From Gammaproteobacteria bacterium (GTDB lineage: Bacteria; Pseudomonadota; Gammaproteobacteria; Pseudomonadales; Pseudohongiellaceae), in NCBI GenBank assembly GCA_002730035.1, contig PBYU01000081.1, positions 1-64,000 of the forward strand: a stretch of 64,000 nucleotides of DNA. Reading direction: 5' to 3'. The number at the start of each line of letters is the position of its first letter. Position 1 is the first letter of the stretch. Made by a program: the position numbers and the translations under genes. Below the pieces are notes generated by a model that was not told the origin of the DNA, did not search any database, and saw only the letters and a program-made list of their open reading frames with translations. Shown piece by piece: positions 49,266-60,084 of this stretch.

Positions 49266-50132
49266 TCAACTTCTTGTGAAACGCGTCAGCAAACTAGAGG
49301 TATCCCACCGGTTTCCACCCATCTCCTGAATTTCAGCATAGAAGCTATCCACCAATTCGGCGACGGGGAGCTCGGCACCATTGCGCTTCGCTTCTTCGAG
49401 CGCAATGCCCAGGTCCTTTCGCATCCAGTCGACCGCAAATCCGAACTCGTACTCATCACCCAGCATGGTCTTGTAGCGGTTGTCCATTTGCCATGATCCC
49501 GCCGCGCCTTTGGAAATAGTTTCGATTAGATCCTCACCATCGAGTCCTGCCCGAACTGCGAAATTCAACGCCTCGGCAAGTCCCTGTACAATTCCGGCAA
49601 TACAAATCTGGTTGCACATCTTGGCCAGCTGCCCACTGCCGGCGGCACCCAATAACTTGTTAAACTTCGAATAGGTATCGATGACTGGCCTGGCGGCATC
49701 ATAGCTTGCCTGGTCACCACCAATCATTACCGTTAGCGCGCCATTTTCAGCTCCCGCCTGTCCACCGGAGACCGGCGCATCCAGAAACTGTTTACCCTGC
49801 CCTTGAGCTTCACTGTATAGCTCTCGAGCCAGGCTGGCCGAGGCGGTGGTGTGATCCACCAGGATCGCTCCCTGTTTCATCCCGGCCAGAGCACCTGTCT
49901 CGCCCTGAATGACTTGCCTGACATCGTTGTCATTGCCGACACACACCAATACCACATCACAACCAATGGCTGCTTCGGCGGGTGAAGGTGCCATGTCACC
50001 CCTATACTCCTCACACCACTGCGTAGCCTTTTCTGAAGTGCGGTTGTACACGCATACATCCATTCCAGCATTTTTAACATGCCCTGCCATTGGATAACCC
50101 ATGACACCCAATCCAATAAACGCGACTTTCAT
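49266..50132 (-). CDS. NAD(P)-dependent oxidoreductase, 3-hydroxyisobutyrate / tartronate-semialdehyde reductase family
   Basis: VAFIGLGVMGYPMAGHVKNAGMDVCVYNRT; FLDAPVSGGQAGAENGALTVMIGG; GSGQLAKMCNQI; MRKDLGIALEEA. Confidence 0.9.
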   Translation of the reverse strand: MKVAFIGLGVMGYPMAGHVKNAGMDVCVYNRTSEKATQWCEEYRGDMAPSPAEAAIGCDVVLVCVGNDNDVRQVIQGETGALAGMKQGAILVDHTTASASLARELYSEAQGQGKQFLDAPVSGGQAGAENGALTVMIGGDQASYDAARPVIDTYSKFNKLLGAAGSGQLAKMCNQICIAGIVQGLAEALNFAVRAGLDGEDLIETISKGAAGSWQMDNRYKTMLGDEYEFGFAVDWMRKDLGIALEEAKRNGAELPVAELVDSFYAEIQEMGGNRWDTSSLLTRFTRS

Positions 50133-50146
50133 GCCCTACTCCATCT

Positions 50147-51856
50147 TCAGTTTAGTTCTCTTCTAAATACCGATTTACCACGTGCATAAGTTTCTTCGAT
50201 TGCTATGTTAGCTAGCTCCGCTGGATCTATCGTTAGCGGATTGTCTTCCAGTATGACCAGGTCGGCTCGTTTACCGGGAGTGATACTGCCTTTTTCATCT
50301 TCCTCGAAATACTGGTAGGCGGCGCCCTGAGTGATGGCATAAAGTGCTTCCAAGGCTGTTGCGCGCTGCTCGGGACCGAGTATATAGCCACTGCGAGTCT
50401 GTCGATTCACCGTTATGGAAACGAGCCGCATCATATCCGGCGGCACGATAGGTGAGTCATTATGAATCGTGAAAGGAATATCACGATTAACAGTAGCCCT
50501 TACCGGACTGATGAAACTGGCGCGATCATCACCAAAACTCAATCGATGCCAGTCGCCCCAGAAAAATGAATGTGCCGAGTAATAGGAAGGAATGATTCCC
50601 AATTCCTTTACGCGGTCAAGCTGATCTGACCGAATAAGCTGCGCATGAATAATCACCGAGCGATGATCTGGGATCGATTCACCTTCTAAGGCATCGGCGA
50701 TGCCATCTATCATCAGTTCTATGGCTTCATCACCATTCGCGTGGGCGAGTACCGGCACACCTCGCGCTAACAATCCATCGATTCTGTCGCGCCAGGCTTG
50801 TGGATCGTAGCTGGGATAGGCGACATAATTGGCATCGACGCCGGGTGGACCCTCATCATAGGGTTGGGACATCCATGCAGTACGCCCCTGAGGCGACCCG
50901 TCTAGGGTAAACTTGACGCCCCCTATCCGAATACCCCCGGTGTATTCCGACTCATGGGAAACCTCATCCAGCGCCGAGTCACTGAGCGGATTGCCCATGA
51001 TGTAGGTCACGATATCTACCGGAAACGGTTCCTGAAGCGCCTGCGCTTTCAAGGCGTCTACGTAGCTTTCGCTGACATTGCTTTCCTGAATGGTGGTGAT
51101 GCCGTAGCCGGCGTAGATTTCAGCCGCATCGCGACGCAGTTGCCAGCTCTGTTCCAGACTTACCATGGCACCGCTGCCCGGTAACAGTCGCATTGCCGTT
51201 TCCTCCATGACACCTATGGGTTCATCCGTGCCCGGCCGCCGCCGCATTACACCACCGGCTGGCACAACCGTTTCAGCCGTGACATTGTTCTGCGCCAGGG
51301 CCATGGAATTGCCCGATGCAAGATGCCCGGAGACGTGGCGGATGACTATCGGGTGAGTGGTGGAGGCGCGATCCAGATCATCTCGATTCGGGTGGCGCCT
51401 TTCCTCTAGCAGTGAATCGTCGTAGCCAACGCCATAGACTATTGAGCCAGCGGGGACATTGTTGTTGCGAATCCATGCCTGAATTGCAGCGACAATGTCA
51501 TCGATGCTCTGCATCGTCCCAACCGGCGGAGAAGACAGGTCCAACAATGAGGAGTACGTGGCAACACTGCCGAAGTGTCCATGAGCATCGATAAAACCGG
51601 GTAGCAACGCCCTATCCCCTAGCTCGATCAATTGCGTAGATTCATCGCGCAGTTGCATGATTTCCGAATCGCTGCCGGTGGCAATAATTCTATCGCCACG
51701 AACGGCAACTGCTGTTACCTGGGAATCATCCATGGTCACGATGTTGTCGCCGATGAAGATCAGGTCGGCGAACTGAGTTGGCTGCTGATCCGCTGGAGAG
51801 CAGCCAATCATTCCCAGCAGGAGTATCAATATGAACGAGCATCTGTTTGTAGGCAT
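50147..51856 (-). CDS. Amidohydrolase family lipoprotein (YtcJ-like)
   Basis: Lipobox LLGMIGC; LLPGFIDAHGHFGSVATYSSLLDLSSPP; HANGDEAIELMIDGI; ITPGKRADLVILEDNP. Confidence 0.88.
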   Translation of the reverse strand: MPTNRCSFILILLLGMIGCSPADQQPTQFADLIFIGDNIVTMDDSQVTAVAVRGDRIIATGSDSEIMQLRDESTQLIELGDRALLPGFIDAHGHFGSVATYSSLLDLSSPPVGTMQSIDDIVAAIQAWIRNNNVPAGSIVYGVGYDDSLLEERRHPNRDDLDRASTTHPIVIRHVSGHLASGNSMALAQNNVTAETVVPAGGVMRRRPGTDEPIGVMEETAMRLLPGSGAMVSLEQSWQLRRDAAEIYAGYGITTIQESNVSESYVDALKAQALQEPFPVDIVTYIMGNPLSDSALDEVSHESEYTGGIRIGGVKFTLDGSPQGRTAWMSQPYDEGPPGVDANYVAYPSYDPQAWRDRIDGLLARGVPVLAHANGDEAIELMIDGIADALEGESIPDHRSVIIHAQLIRSDQLDRVKELGIIPSYYSAHSFFWGDWHRLSFGDDRASFISPVRATVNRDIPFTIHNDSPIVPPDMMRLVSITVNRQTRSGYILGPEQRATALEALYAITQGAAYQYFEEDEKGSITPGKRADLVILEDNPLTIDPAELANIAIEETYARGKSVFRRELN

Positions 51857-51880
51857 GGATTTCCCTCGTAAGCGGTACGG

Positions 51881-52840
51881 CTACCTCATCAGATCCAGGC
51901 GCCAATCCTGCTGCAACATTCTTACCACATCAGCCATCGTATCGAAGCGCTTGTCGGGCGCTTTTTCCAGGCAACGCATGGCAATCTCTTCGAGCAACTT
52001 CGGCACACGCATGGTAGATATTTCTGAAGGCAGCGGTGGAGTATCGTTCAGGGCGCTCTCGATTACATGATGCAGTTTCTCACCCACGGCTGGTGTCTTA
52101 CCACACAAAATTTCATACAATACAGCACCGAGACTGAATACGTCCGTGCGGTGATCAATGTCCGGGTCCTGGTTGATCTGTTCCGGTGACATGTACTGTG
52201 GCGTACCCTGCGCACTACCCTGACCGGTAATGGTAAGATCCTTGATATCTGAGGGCCTGGCCTGTCCATCTTCACTGGCGCTACCATCGGGGTGCCAGAC
52301 CTTGGCGAGGCCCCAATCCAGCAACAACACTTCGCCGTAGGGCCCGGCCAGTATGTTATGGGGTTTAATGTCACGGTGCGCAACACCATGCTGATGGGCA
52401 TCCTCCAGTGCCAGACCGACCTGCAGGATCAAGTCCACCAACTGGGTCAGGTCATATCGTTCACGGTACATCAACAGCTCTCCCAGGGTATAACCGTGCA
52501 CCAGCTTCATAGTGAAATAAGGATTGCCCTTTGCGTCCCTGCCCAACTCGTAAGTCGGGACCGTATTGGGATGCTGTAGCATGGCGGAAACACGTGCTTC
52601 CCTGATCAGGCGTTGTTGTTCTATCTCATCATTGGCAAATTCCGGCTTCAGAGTCTTGTAACAGATGAAGCGGGATAGATGCAGGTCTTTGCAGGACTTG
52701 ATTAACGACTTCCCACCCTTGGCGATTGTGCTGAAGAAAGCATAGCGAGTCCGCGGATTAATTTTATCTGGAAGCGGCTTATCGGTTTCGTCGAGAAAGA
52801 CCGAACTGTAATTCTTCGGTGGCTCAGGAAAGTTCAACAT
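51881..52840 (-). CDS. Serine/threonine protein kinase
   Basis: HGVAHRDIKPHNILAGPYGEVLLLDWGLAKVW; GTPQYMSPEQINQDPDIDHRTDVFSLGAVLYEILCGKTP. Confidence 0.92.
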   Translation of the reverse strand: MLNFPEPPKNYSSVFLDETDKPLPDKINPRTRYAFFSTIAKGGKSLIKSCKDLHLSRFICYKTLKPEFANDEIEQQRLIREARVSAMLQHPNTVPTYELGRDAKGNPYFTMKLVHGYTLGELLMYRERYDLTQLVDLILQVGLALEDAHQHGVAHRDIKPHNILAGPYGEVLLLDWGLAKVWHPDGSASEDGQARPSDIKDLTITGQGSAQGTPQYMSPEQINQDPDIDHRTDVFSLGAVLYEILCGKTPAVGEKLHHVIESALNDTPPLPSEISTMRVPKLLEEIAMRCLEKAPDKRFDTMADVVRMLQQDWRLDLMR

Positions 52841-52872
52841 TGCTTAAGGGACCTCTGATCAACTCAAATTCC

Positions 52873-54252
52873 TTATTGCGCAAGCTGATAGAGAAGAGTG
52901 GCATTAACCGATTGTGGCACACCGTCAATCAGTTTGGGCCGGAAGCGGAAATCTTGTATGGCGTTTTCCAACTCTAACCAGTCCATGGGCTGATTAAAGC
53001 GCTGGGTAACGAGCTCAACATTTTGGGGAGAGCTCACCTCTTTTGTCAGGCGCCCCTTATACCAGCGCCCGATTTCTTCCAGACCAGTGAGGTTGAATGC
53101 AAACATGGCGTAGTCATCTTCTGGCGCCGATAGCGGGTCAGCACCAAAATCAAAAGGTGCCAGGTAGTGGGGAAACTGGGAAGACCATTGTTGGAAATTA
53201 AAGCTTGATACGCTTTCTTCGAGGCTATTGGCTGAAGTCGGTTCGTCTATTAGTACCAGGGCACTGTCCCAACTATCGACAAAATCCAGTGCAGGGATGA
53301 GTTTGGGATGGGCAAAGAATCGGTTGATCTCTTGCTGCTCTATGCCCACTTCCAGCAATAACGCATTGCTACGTGCATAGGAAAAAGCCGCTGCCTCGGA
53401 ATTGCCGAACAGCACTTGCCAGTCAGCAATATACATTTCTGCCATAGCCATTCCTTCCAGGTTTGGCTCCGGCTGGTTCAAGTAAACACGCCGATTCCTG
53501 TCCAGCAGACGCAAGCCGGAATAGTAGTACCCAGTCCGTGCTTCTCTCCGGCTACGCGCCAGCCCAGTGTTTGAAAACCTGCGTAATCCGATGCCCGTAC
53601 CACCTCCCATCTCTACAGCCACTGTCTGCAGGTATTGCTGCACCACCTGCTTGTAAACAAGCGCGGGAAAGCGCGGATCATCCTCTCCCCACGCCGCCGT
53701 GGCGACACGAATTGCAATGCCATTCAAGCGCTGCGCGCTACGGAAGTGAAAACTCTGCATCGATACATGATCGTTGGCTACGCCCCATAAGTGGATGTCC
53801 ACTAGCTTGAGCATCGCATCCATCAATGAGGTATCGATGGCATTCTCACCGCGATGCAGCAACCAGTCCATATGCTCCATCATTTCCCGAGCATGGCGCC
53901 AGTCACCCTCGTTGCCATAATTCTCAATGCGGCGTAATACGTATGGGAATTGCGTAGGGGAATAGAGTCCTTCGTTTACCCGTATGATCTGAACGGCCTG
54001 ATCCAGCACCTGGTGGGCCTCACCGTAGCGTCCTGCCCCCACGAGTTGTTGGCTGAACTGGTCCAATGGTTCCAGCATGCCGCGGTCCAATCGGCTACTG
54101 CCGGCTTCAAGCTCAGCAATATCAAGCCTGATACTTGCCAACTCCATCTCTGTCTCCGTCAACACGGAATCCTGGGAATGGGCTGAGCCCGCCGCCAGGG
54201 ACGCCAGGAACGTAACAACTGTTAAGGAGAAATAGTATCGCATTGGAATCAC
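52873..54252 (-). CDS. Secreted hypothetical protein with TPR-like helices and TonB-C-like tail
   Basis: Signal peptide; GRYGEAHQVLDQAVQIIRVNEG; C-terminal FRFRPKLIDGVPQSVNATLLYQLAQ. Confidence 0.55.
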   Translation of the reverse strand: MIPMRYYFSLTVVTFLASLAAGSAHSQDSVLTETEMELASIRLDIAELEAGSSRLDRGMLEPLDQFSQQLVGAGRYGEAHQVLDQAVQIIRVNEGLYSPTQFPYVLRRIENYGNEGDWRHAREMMEHMDWLLHRGENAIDTSLMDAMLKLVDIHLWGVANDHVSMQSFHFRSAQRLNGIAIRVATAAWGEDDPRFPALVYKQVVQQYLQTVAVEMGGGTGIGLRRFSNTGLARSRREARTGYYYSGLRLLDRNRRVYLNQPEPNLEGMAMAEMYIADWQVLFGNSEAAAFSYARSNALLLEVGIEQQEINRFFAHPKLIPALDFVDSWDSALVLIDEPTSANSLEESVSSFNFQQWSSQFPHYLAPFDFGADPLSAPEDDYAMFAFNLTGLEEIGRWYKGRLTKEVSSPQNVELVTQRFNQPMDWLELENAIQDFRFRPKLIDGVPQSVNATLLYQLAQ

Positions 54253-54475
54253 TGCGGATTTACTGGAAATAGGCTATATTGCGCTTTTTTCACAGAATAC
54301 CGCTGCTGTGGGTCAAATATCAAAAATTCGAATATTTCCAAGCTACCAGATTATCTGGCACCAGCACAATCATTGTGTTGACCCTGTCGGGCGCTGCCTA
54401 CAACGCTGGGACGGGGAAGACCTAGCTCGCAGTCTGTATATAATAGCGCTGAACACTCGAAAAATGGGGTAGTGT

Positions 54476-54898
54476 ATGGCTAACGATGAAGATCGTCTGG
54501 TAGTGGAGACTGATTTTCCAGTGCGTTATGCCGAGACTGACGCAATGGGCGTGGTACATCATGCTACCTACCTGGTTTATTTTGAGGAAGGTCGTAGCCA
54601 GTTCATGCGGGATATTGGCAGCGATTATGCGTTCATAGAAGCCCAAGGCTACCAGCTTCCCGTTACCGAACTGGGGGTTCGATATGTGGGCAGCCTCCGT
54701 TACGGAGAACGAGCCAAGGTTAGAACCTGGGTTGAAGAAAATCGCAGCCGACGGATTACCTTCGCCTACGAGGTGCAGGAGCCCGACACCGGCGCAACGC
54801 TAGTGTCCGGTTTCACACGTCACGTCTGGACCGACAAGCATGGCAATGTAACCCGTGTCCCCGACTCCTGGAACAAGATTTTTAGCAATGCCAGTTAG
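54476..54898 (+). CDS. Acyl-CoA thioesterase, 4HBT (YbgC-like) family
   Basis: FPVRYAETDAMGVVHHATYLVYFEEGRSQFMR. Confidence 0.93.
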   Translation: MANDEDRLVVETDFPVRYAETDAMGVVHHATYLVYFEEGRSQFMRDIGSDYAFIEAQGYQLPVTELGVRYVGSLRYGERAKVRTWVEENRSRRITFAYEVQEPDTGATLVSGFTRHVWTDKHGNVTRVPDSWNKIFSNAS

Positions 54899-54921
54899 GA
54901 ACCCTCTGCAGGTATTCCGTC

Positions 54922-56163
54922 ATGAATGAGCCTGATATTGTCAGCTTAGACACTGCCGATCCCCTCGCCGCCAAACGTGATGACTTCGACCTGCCAGAAG
55001 ACAAGATTTACCTGGATGGAAACTCACTGGGCCCTCTGAGTCATAGAGCAAGGCAGCGCGCGCAGGAAGTTATCGATAAGCAATGGGGGCAAGACCTGAT
55101 CGCTTCCTGGAACAAACACCACTGGATTGATCTATCAATTACTGTCGGTGCCAAGATCTCACCCTTACTGGGCGCGTCACCGGAGCAAGTGGTTTGCTGC
55201 GACTCGGTGTCAATCAATCTGTTCAAGCTGTTGAGCTGCGCCTTGCAACTTCAAACCGATCGCAGCGCCATTGTGTCAGCGCAGGATAACTTCCCCACGG
55301 ACCTCTATATTGCTGGTGGGCTCAGTCAACTCCTGGGCGAAGACCGTTGCAAACTACGGCTGGTCAACGAAGCTGGCTTGGAGCGCGCGCTGGATGATGA
55401 TCCTGCGGTGCTGCTGTTGAGCCACGTCAATTTCCGAACTGGCAGGCTCCATGATATGCAGAGTCTCACCCGTGCGGCGCACCAGCGAGGCTGTCTGGTA
55501 ATCTGGGATGTGTCCCACAGTGCCGGAGTCGTGCCTATAGAACTGGATGAGTGGCAGGTAGATTTCGCGGTTGGCTGTGGCTACAAGTACCTCAATGGTG
55601 GACCCGGGGCGCCTGCTTTTCTCTACGTGGCGAAGCGTCACCTGGCGAATGTGAGTCAGCCACTGCAGGGCTGGATGGGTCATCATGCCCCCTTCGATTT
55701 CGAACCAAGCTACAAAGCCTGTGACGGAATCGGGCAGTTTTTAAGTGGCACACCACCAATAATATCCCTGAGTGTTCTGGACGCCGCCATGGATGTATTT
55801 GCCGATGTATCAATGGAGATGGTAAGAGCTAAGTCGATCCAGTTTAGCGAGTTGTTTATTGACTTGATTAAACAGAACCAGTCACTTGCAGAGCTGGAAT
55901 TGCGTTCACCCACCATTAGCGATGACAGAGGTAGCCAGCTGGCCTATGCACACCCTTCAGCCTATGCCATTTGCCAGCCACTAATCACTGCTGGAATCGT
56001 CGCCGACTTCCGTAGCCCGGACTTGCTAAGATTCGGTTTCTCCCCGCTGATCCTCAGCTTCGAAGATATCCTGCACAGCGTTCAATGCCTTGCCTCAATT
56101 GTTGCCGAAAAGCGTTACCTGGAACAGGATTTTGAGCAGCGCCTGAGAGTGAGAGTGACCTGA
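54922..56163 (+). CDS. kynU: Kynureninase
   Basis: IYLDGNSLGPLS; HVNFRTGRLHDMQSLTRAAHQRGCLVIWDVSHSAGVVPIEL; GCGYKYLNGGPGAPAFLYV. Confidence 0.95.
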   Translation: MNEPDIVSLDTADPLAAKRDDFDLPEDKIYLDGNSLGPLSHRARQRAQEVIDKQWGQDLIASWNKHHWIDLSITVGAKISPLLGASPEQVVCCDSVSINLFKLLSCALQLQTDRSAIVSAQDNFPTDLYIAGGLSQLLGEDRCKLRLVNEAGLERALDDDPAVLLLSHVNFRTGRLHDMQSLTRAAHQRGCLVIWDVSHSAGVVPIELDEWQVDFAVGCGYKYLNGGPGAPAFLYVAKRHLANVSQPLQGWMGHHAPFDFEPSYKACDGIGQFLSGTPPIISLSVLDAAMDVFADVSMEMVRAKSIQFSELFIDLIKQNQSLAELELRSPTISDDRGSQLAYAHPSAYAICQPLITAGIVADFRSPDLLRFGFSPLILSFEDILHSVQCLASIVAEKRYLEQDFEQRLRVRVT

Positions 56164-56375
56164 TAACTCCCGAAAATGCCCTGAAGGCAAGATATGTGCG
56201 GCAGTAGTACTAAAAATTGGGTAAGACTGTGGTAAATTCAGTGTTGCTGTTCCCTGAATCGGCCAAAAATAGGAAAAAAGTGACTAAATTCTAGCGGTTA
56301 TGGTTTCTTTCTAGACTGTACTGGAAGGCAGGTTGCAGCTAATATCGGGTATCAGGATTAGGCCTTAAAGGGCCA

Positions 56376-58655
56376 TTGCATGCCATGAAAGAACATCTCG
56401 ACAAAGTAAAATTTGCCGCGACCAAGGTGCTCACCAGGCTGGTGCTAAAAGCCCTGGATGACGCTTGCCTGCAAATTGAAGCACAAGCCATGCACTTAGT
56501 AGGCGCGAAGCTACCCCCGATCAAGGAGGAGTCTCCCGGTGTAGCCGAGCGCTTTATGCAGAATCTCTACAATTACTTTGACGAACTCACTACTCTCACG
56601 GTCAAAGAGACTGAGATCGAACCGGAGGATTATGACAGCTTGTCCCTAGTCGACCAGGATTACCTGGAGGCTATGATTGCCATGGAAGGTATGGTCAGGC
56701 AGCTGCGCGAGGTCGAAGTAAAGGGTGCCAGGAGTTTCCAGACACGACTGGAATCCATGTTCCCCAATATTCACATCGACGCCACCAATAATCCCCTCGA
56801 TCCAGAGCAAGTAGGTGATTGCTTCAACGAATCCATTCGATCCCTGGGTCTGAAGGCCCATTATCTGTTGACCATCTACCGTGAATTTAACAAGAACGTA
56901 TTTGGGCATTATGGGGAAGCTATAGAAGAAGCCAACCAGGTGCTGATTGGGCTTGACGTATTACCAAACCTGGATATCACCGCACGGGAAAGAGCACTCC
57001 GCAAAGCCAGGCGTAAAGAAGTCAGGGCACAGCTGGAAGCCGAGACCAATTTAAAGAAAGAACAAAAAGCGACAGAACTGTCGGGCCGAAGTAGCGGTCA
57101 AGCAGCGGCACTAGAAGCAGTAGTGCCGGCTCCAGCAGCAACTCCGGCACCGGCACAACAGATCAACACCGAGATGTTTTCGATGATGCAGACCCTGATC
57201 AACACCCTGGCCGAAAAACAGGGCAATTCTCAGGCTCTGCCGGTTCGCAGCAATGTGCCCGCTGGCGACGTCATTGAAGATCAGCAGGAAGTGCAGCAGC
57301 AACAAGCAAAGTTGATGAACATGCTGACCGACGTACAGTTCTCAATGATCGAGGGTGGTTCTGACGATGACAATGACGAGGCACCCAATATCGATGCCAG
57401 GTCTATTGGTCAATCGATAAATGAGAGCTTGCAGTCAGAAACCAGCAAAGGCGGAATTGGGGCTATGGATCCCCAATGTATAAATGTCATCAACCTGGTG
57501 ACTCTGCTCTATGAGGCCATCTGGAATGATAAATCGTTACCTGTCGTAATGAAGGAACTGATAGGCCGCACCCAGATTTCCATCATGAAGGTGGCGTTAA
57601 CCGACACCACGTTTTTCGAAAATGAAAGTCACGCCGGTCGTGCTCTCATCAATGAGCTTGCCCTGGCTGGAATCTCCTGGACGGCAAGTGACGATTCAGA
57701 GAACAACCCTGTCTATGACAAGGTCAAAGAATTGGTCGAGCGCATATTGAAAGAAGCTGAAATAGACAATGAGTTCCTGCAGACGCTGGTGAATGAGTTG
57801 CACGAAATCAAAGGACATCAATCTGGAACCGATGCTTTGGTAGAAAGAAGAATTCTCGAATCCGCTGACTTCAGCCAGAACCTCGATGACATTCACGCCC
57901 ACGTCTCGCAGAAAGTCAAAGAACGAGTATTAAAGGGTTACCTGGACCCATCGATACGCAAATTGCTGGATACTCATCTGCATGACTTTCTCGTACAACT
58001 GGTCCTTAAGGAGGGACTGAATGGCGCATCATGGAAACCGATTATGAGTACCATAGATGTGTTGCTATGGACAGTCCAGGCAGAAAAGCAAATAGGCGAT
58101 CGGGAACGCTTCGAAAAAATTAATCCACGTTTGCTCGACAATCTTGCCAAAGCACTGGACATTGGTGGCGCCTCCAAGACCAAGATCACCAAGATCATGC
58201 GCCAGCTGAAACAGGTGCAGGAGTACAGTTTTCACAAGGCCCAGTTAGCCGTAACAGGCTCACAGGCAGCAGTCGCCGGTGATCTTGCCAGCAAATATTC
58301 TGAACGGCAGCGCAAGGAACCTGCCCCACTGCCCAGGAACGATCCTTATTTACGCCAGGTAGACAAGCTGCCGGTCGGGACATGGCTGGAGTTCATGGGA
58401 ATCTCTGGAAAGCCGGTGCGCTGTATGCTGGCTTCAAAAATAGACAGCATCGACAAGTTGTTCTTCGCCAATGACCAGGGAGAAAAAGTTGTTGAGCTCA
58501 CCCGCATGCGACTAGCCAGAGAACTCAAGACTGGTTCGGTAAAAATAGTAAGTGCAGGTTCCCTTGTGGACCGGGCCATGGAGTCTGTCATCAGCAATCT
58601 GAAGAATTCTGCCAGCAATGACGGCGACGCTACGCAAGATATCGTTACTGCCTGA
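56376..58655 (+). CDS. DUF1631-type protein
   Basis: Long acidic protein with PILRELIGRTQI-like segment (LPVVMKELIGRTQISIMKVALTDTTFFENESHAGRALINELALAGI) and C-terminal PilZ-like LPVGTWLEFMGISGKPVRCMLASKI. Confidence 0.8.
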   Translation: MHAMKEHLDKVKFAATKVLTRLVLKALDDACLQIEAQAMHLVGAKLPPIKEESPGVAERFMQNLYNYFDELTTLTVKETEIEPEDYDSLSLVDQDYLEAMIAMEGMVRQLREVEVKGARSFQTRLESMFPNIHIDATNNPLDPEQVGDCFNESIRSLGLKAHYLLTIYREFNKNVFGHYGEAIEEANQVLIGLDVLPNLDITARERALRKARRKEVRAQLEAETNLKKEQKATELSGRSSGQAAALEAVVPAPAATPAPAQQINTEMFSMMQTLINTLAEKQGNSQALPVRSNVPAGDVIEDQQEVQQQQAKLMNMLTDVQFSMIEGGSDDDNDEAPNIDARSIGQSINESLQSETSKGGIGAMDPQCINVINLVTLLYEAIWNDKSLPVVMKELIGRTQISIMKVALTDTTFFENESHAGRALINELALAGISWTASDDSENNPVYDKVKELVERILKEAEIDNEFLQTLVNELHEIKGHQSGTDALVERRILESADFSQNLDDIHAHVSQKVKERVLKGYLDPSIRKLLDTHLHDFLVQLVLKEGLNGASWKPIMSTIDVLLWTVQAEKQIGDRERFEKINPRLLDNLAKALDIGGASKTKITKIMRQLKQVQEYSFHKAQLAVTGSQAAVAGDLASKYSERQRKEPAPLPRNDPYLRQVDKLPVGTWLEFMGISGKPVRCMLASKIDSIDKLFFANDQGEKVVELTRMRLARELKTGSVKIVSAGSLVDRAMESVISNLKNSASNDGDATQDIVTA

Positions 58656-58726
58656 ACAGTCCTTCAGTCTGCCTTTTTTGTCTAACGCATCTAGCTCCAG
58701 CCACCATCCATGCGGTGGGCATCATC

Positions 58727-60040
58727 TCAATGTGCTGCCTTGAGTATTTTCCCACCCAGCAGAAACAGCACCAGGCCGACTGCGGCCGCTCCTGCTGCGA
58801 TGGCATACGCGATCCCATAGAGGTTATTACTGGCAGTAAACGCAAATCCCAGTAGCGCCGGACCAGCGGCGGTACCCCAGGATGACATCAGGTTACTCAC
58901 TGAAAAAATCTTCGCATATTCTCTTACACCAAACGCCTCTGCTATTAAGAGTGGTTGAAGCATCAATAAATTCCCAACCGTAATACCGAAAAATGCCAGC
59001 CCGAGACAGAGGGTAGTGATATTGAATCCCGATGAGAGCAAACTGAGAGACGTAGCCTGCAACACCATCATGGCAATGGCGAAGATCCTGATGGACATAC
59101 GACCCACCAGCCAGCCACCTACCAACCTTCCCACTATGCTCGCCACTGGCAGAATTGCCACCGCCATTGCAGTCTGAGCATCAGTTAATAACTCCCGAGC
59201 GAGGCCATACTGGTGGGCGATTCCTCCCACCTGTGCCATCATAAGGAAAATGTACGCAACGCTTACACCCCAAAAGAATTTCCCGCCCCTGGCCTCTTTA
59301 AAAGTTATTCCATCTTCCATGATTGATTTTTTGACAGCGCCAGGTGTCCCGCTACTACTTTTCGAAGCATTGGAATCAGTGGCTTGATTGTCGATTTCAT
59401 CTGCAATGCCATCAACATTTAAACCCATAGATTGCGGATTCTCCCGCAACCAGATCCAGGCTACCGGGACTACCCCCAGCAAAAACATGACACCCAGTAT
59501 CGGAGCTGCAAGCTTGAAACCGAGAGAATCGACCATCAATACCGATAGTGGAGTCAGGATCACCCCACCCAGAGACAGCCCGGTTGAGGCGATTGACAGC
59601 GCCATCGCTCTGCGACGATGAAACCACCGGGTCACCAGAGTCGTGGCCGGAATCAGGGAAGACGCCGAGAATCCGGTGCCGAAAAGCGCATACACCAGAA
59701 ACAATTGCCATACCGTGCTTACATATGCCAGCAGGCAGAGCGATACAAACGAGATAAATGCGCCAACAGTAATACAAATTCGCGGATCATAGGCCTGCAC
59801 CCATTTGGCGACCCACAAGCCGCTGATGCCACCGGTGAGAAAGAATATTGAGACTGCTATCGACGCCGTCCGCACATCGAAAGCAGGTTGGGCCGCCAGC
59901 GCATTCAGATAGATAGCGTGATTATAAAAACTCAAGCCGCTGGTAAAAGTAAGCAGGAATAGAATTGCGCCGACAATTTTCCAGCCATAATAGAGCTGCT
60001 CACCGTCAGATTTTGTCACTTGGGTAGAGTTGCTACTCAC
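58727..60040 (-). CDS. MFS transporter
   Basis: Multi-TM; TTLVTRWFHRRRAMALSIASTGLSLGGVILTPLS; GRLVGGWLVGRM. Confidence 0.9.
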   Translation of the reverse strand: MSSNSTQVTKSDGEQLYYGWKIVGAILFLLTFTSGLSFYNHAIYLNALAAQPAFDVRTASIAVSIFFLTGGISGLWVAKWVQAYDPRICITVGAFISFVSLCLLAYVSTVWQLFLVYALFGTGFSASSLIPATTLVTRWFHRRRAMALSIASTGLSLGGVILTPLSVLMVDSLGFKLAAPILGVMFLLGVVPVAWIWLRENPQSMGLNVDGIADEIDNQATDSNASKSSSGTPGAVKKSIMEDGITFKEARGGKFFWGVSVAYIFLMMAQVGGIAHQYGLARELLTDAQTAMAVAILPVASIVGRLVGGWLVGRMSIRIFAIAMMVLQATSLSLLSSGFNITTLCLGLAFFGITVGNLLMLQPLLIAEAFGVREYAKIFSVSNLMSSWGTAAGPALLGFAFTASNNLYGIAYAIAAGAAAVGLVLFLLGGKILKAAH

Positions 60041-60084
60041 TGTTTCTGTTCCATACCAGGATTGAATAAGTCACACAAATCGGC

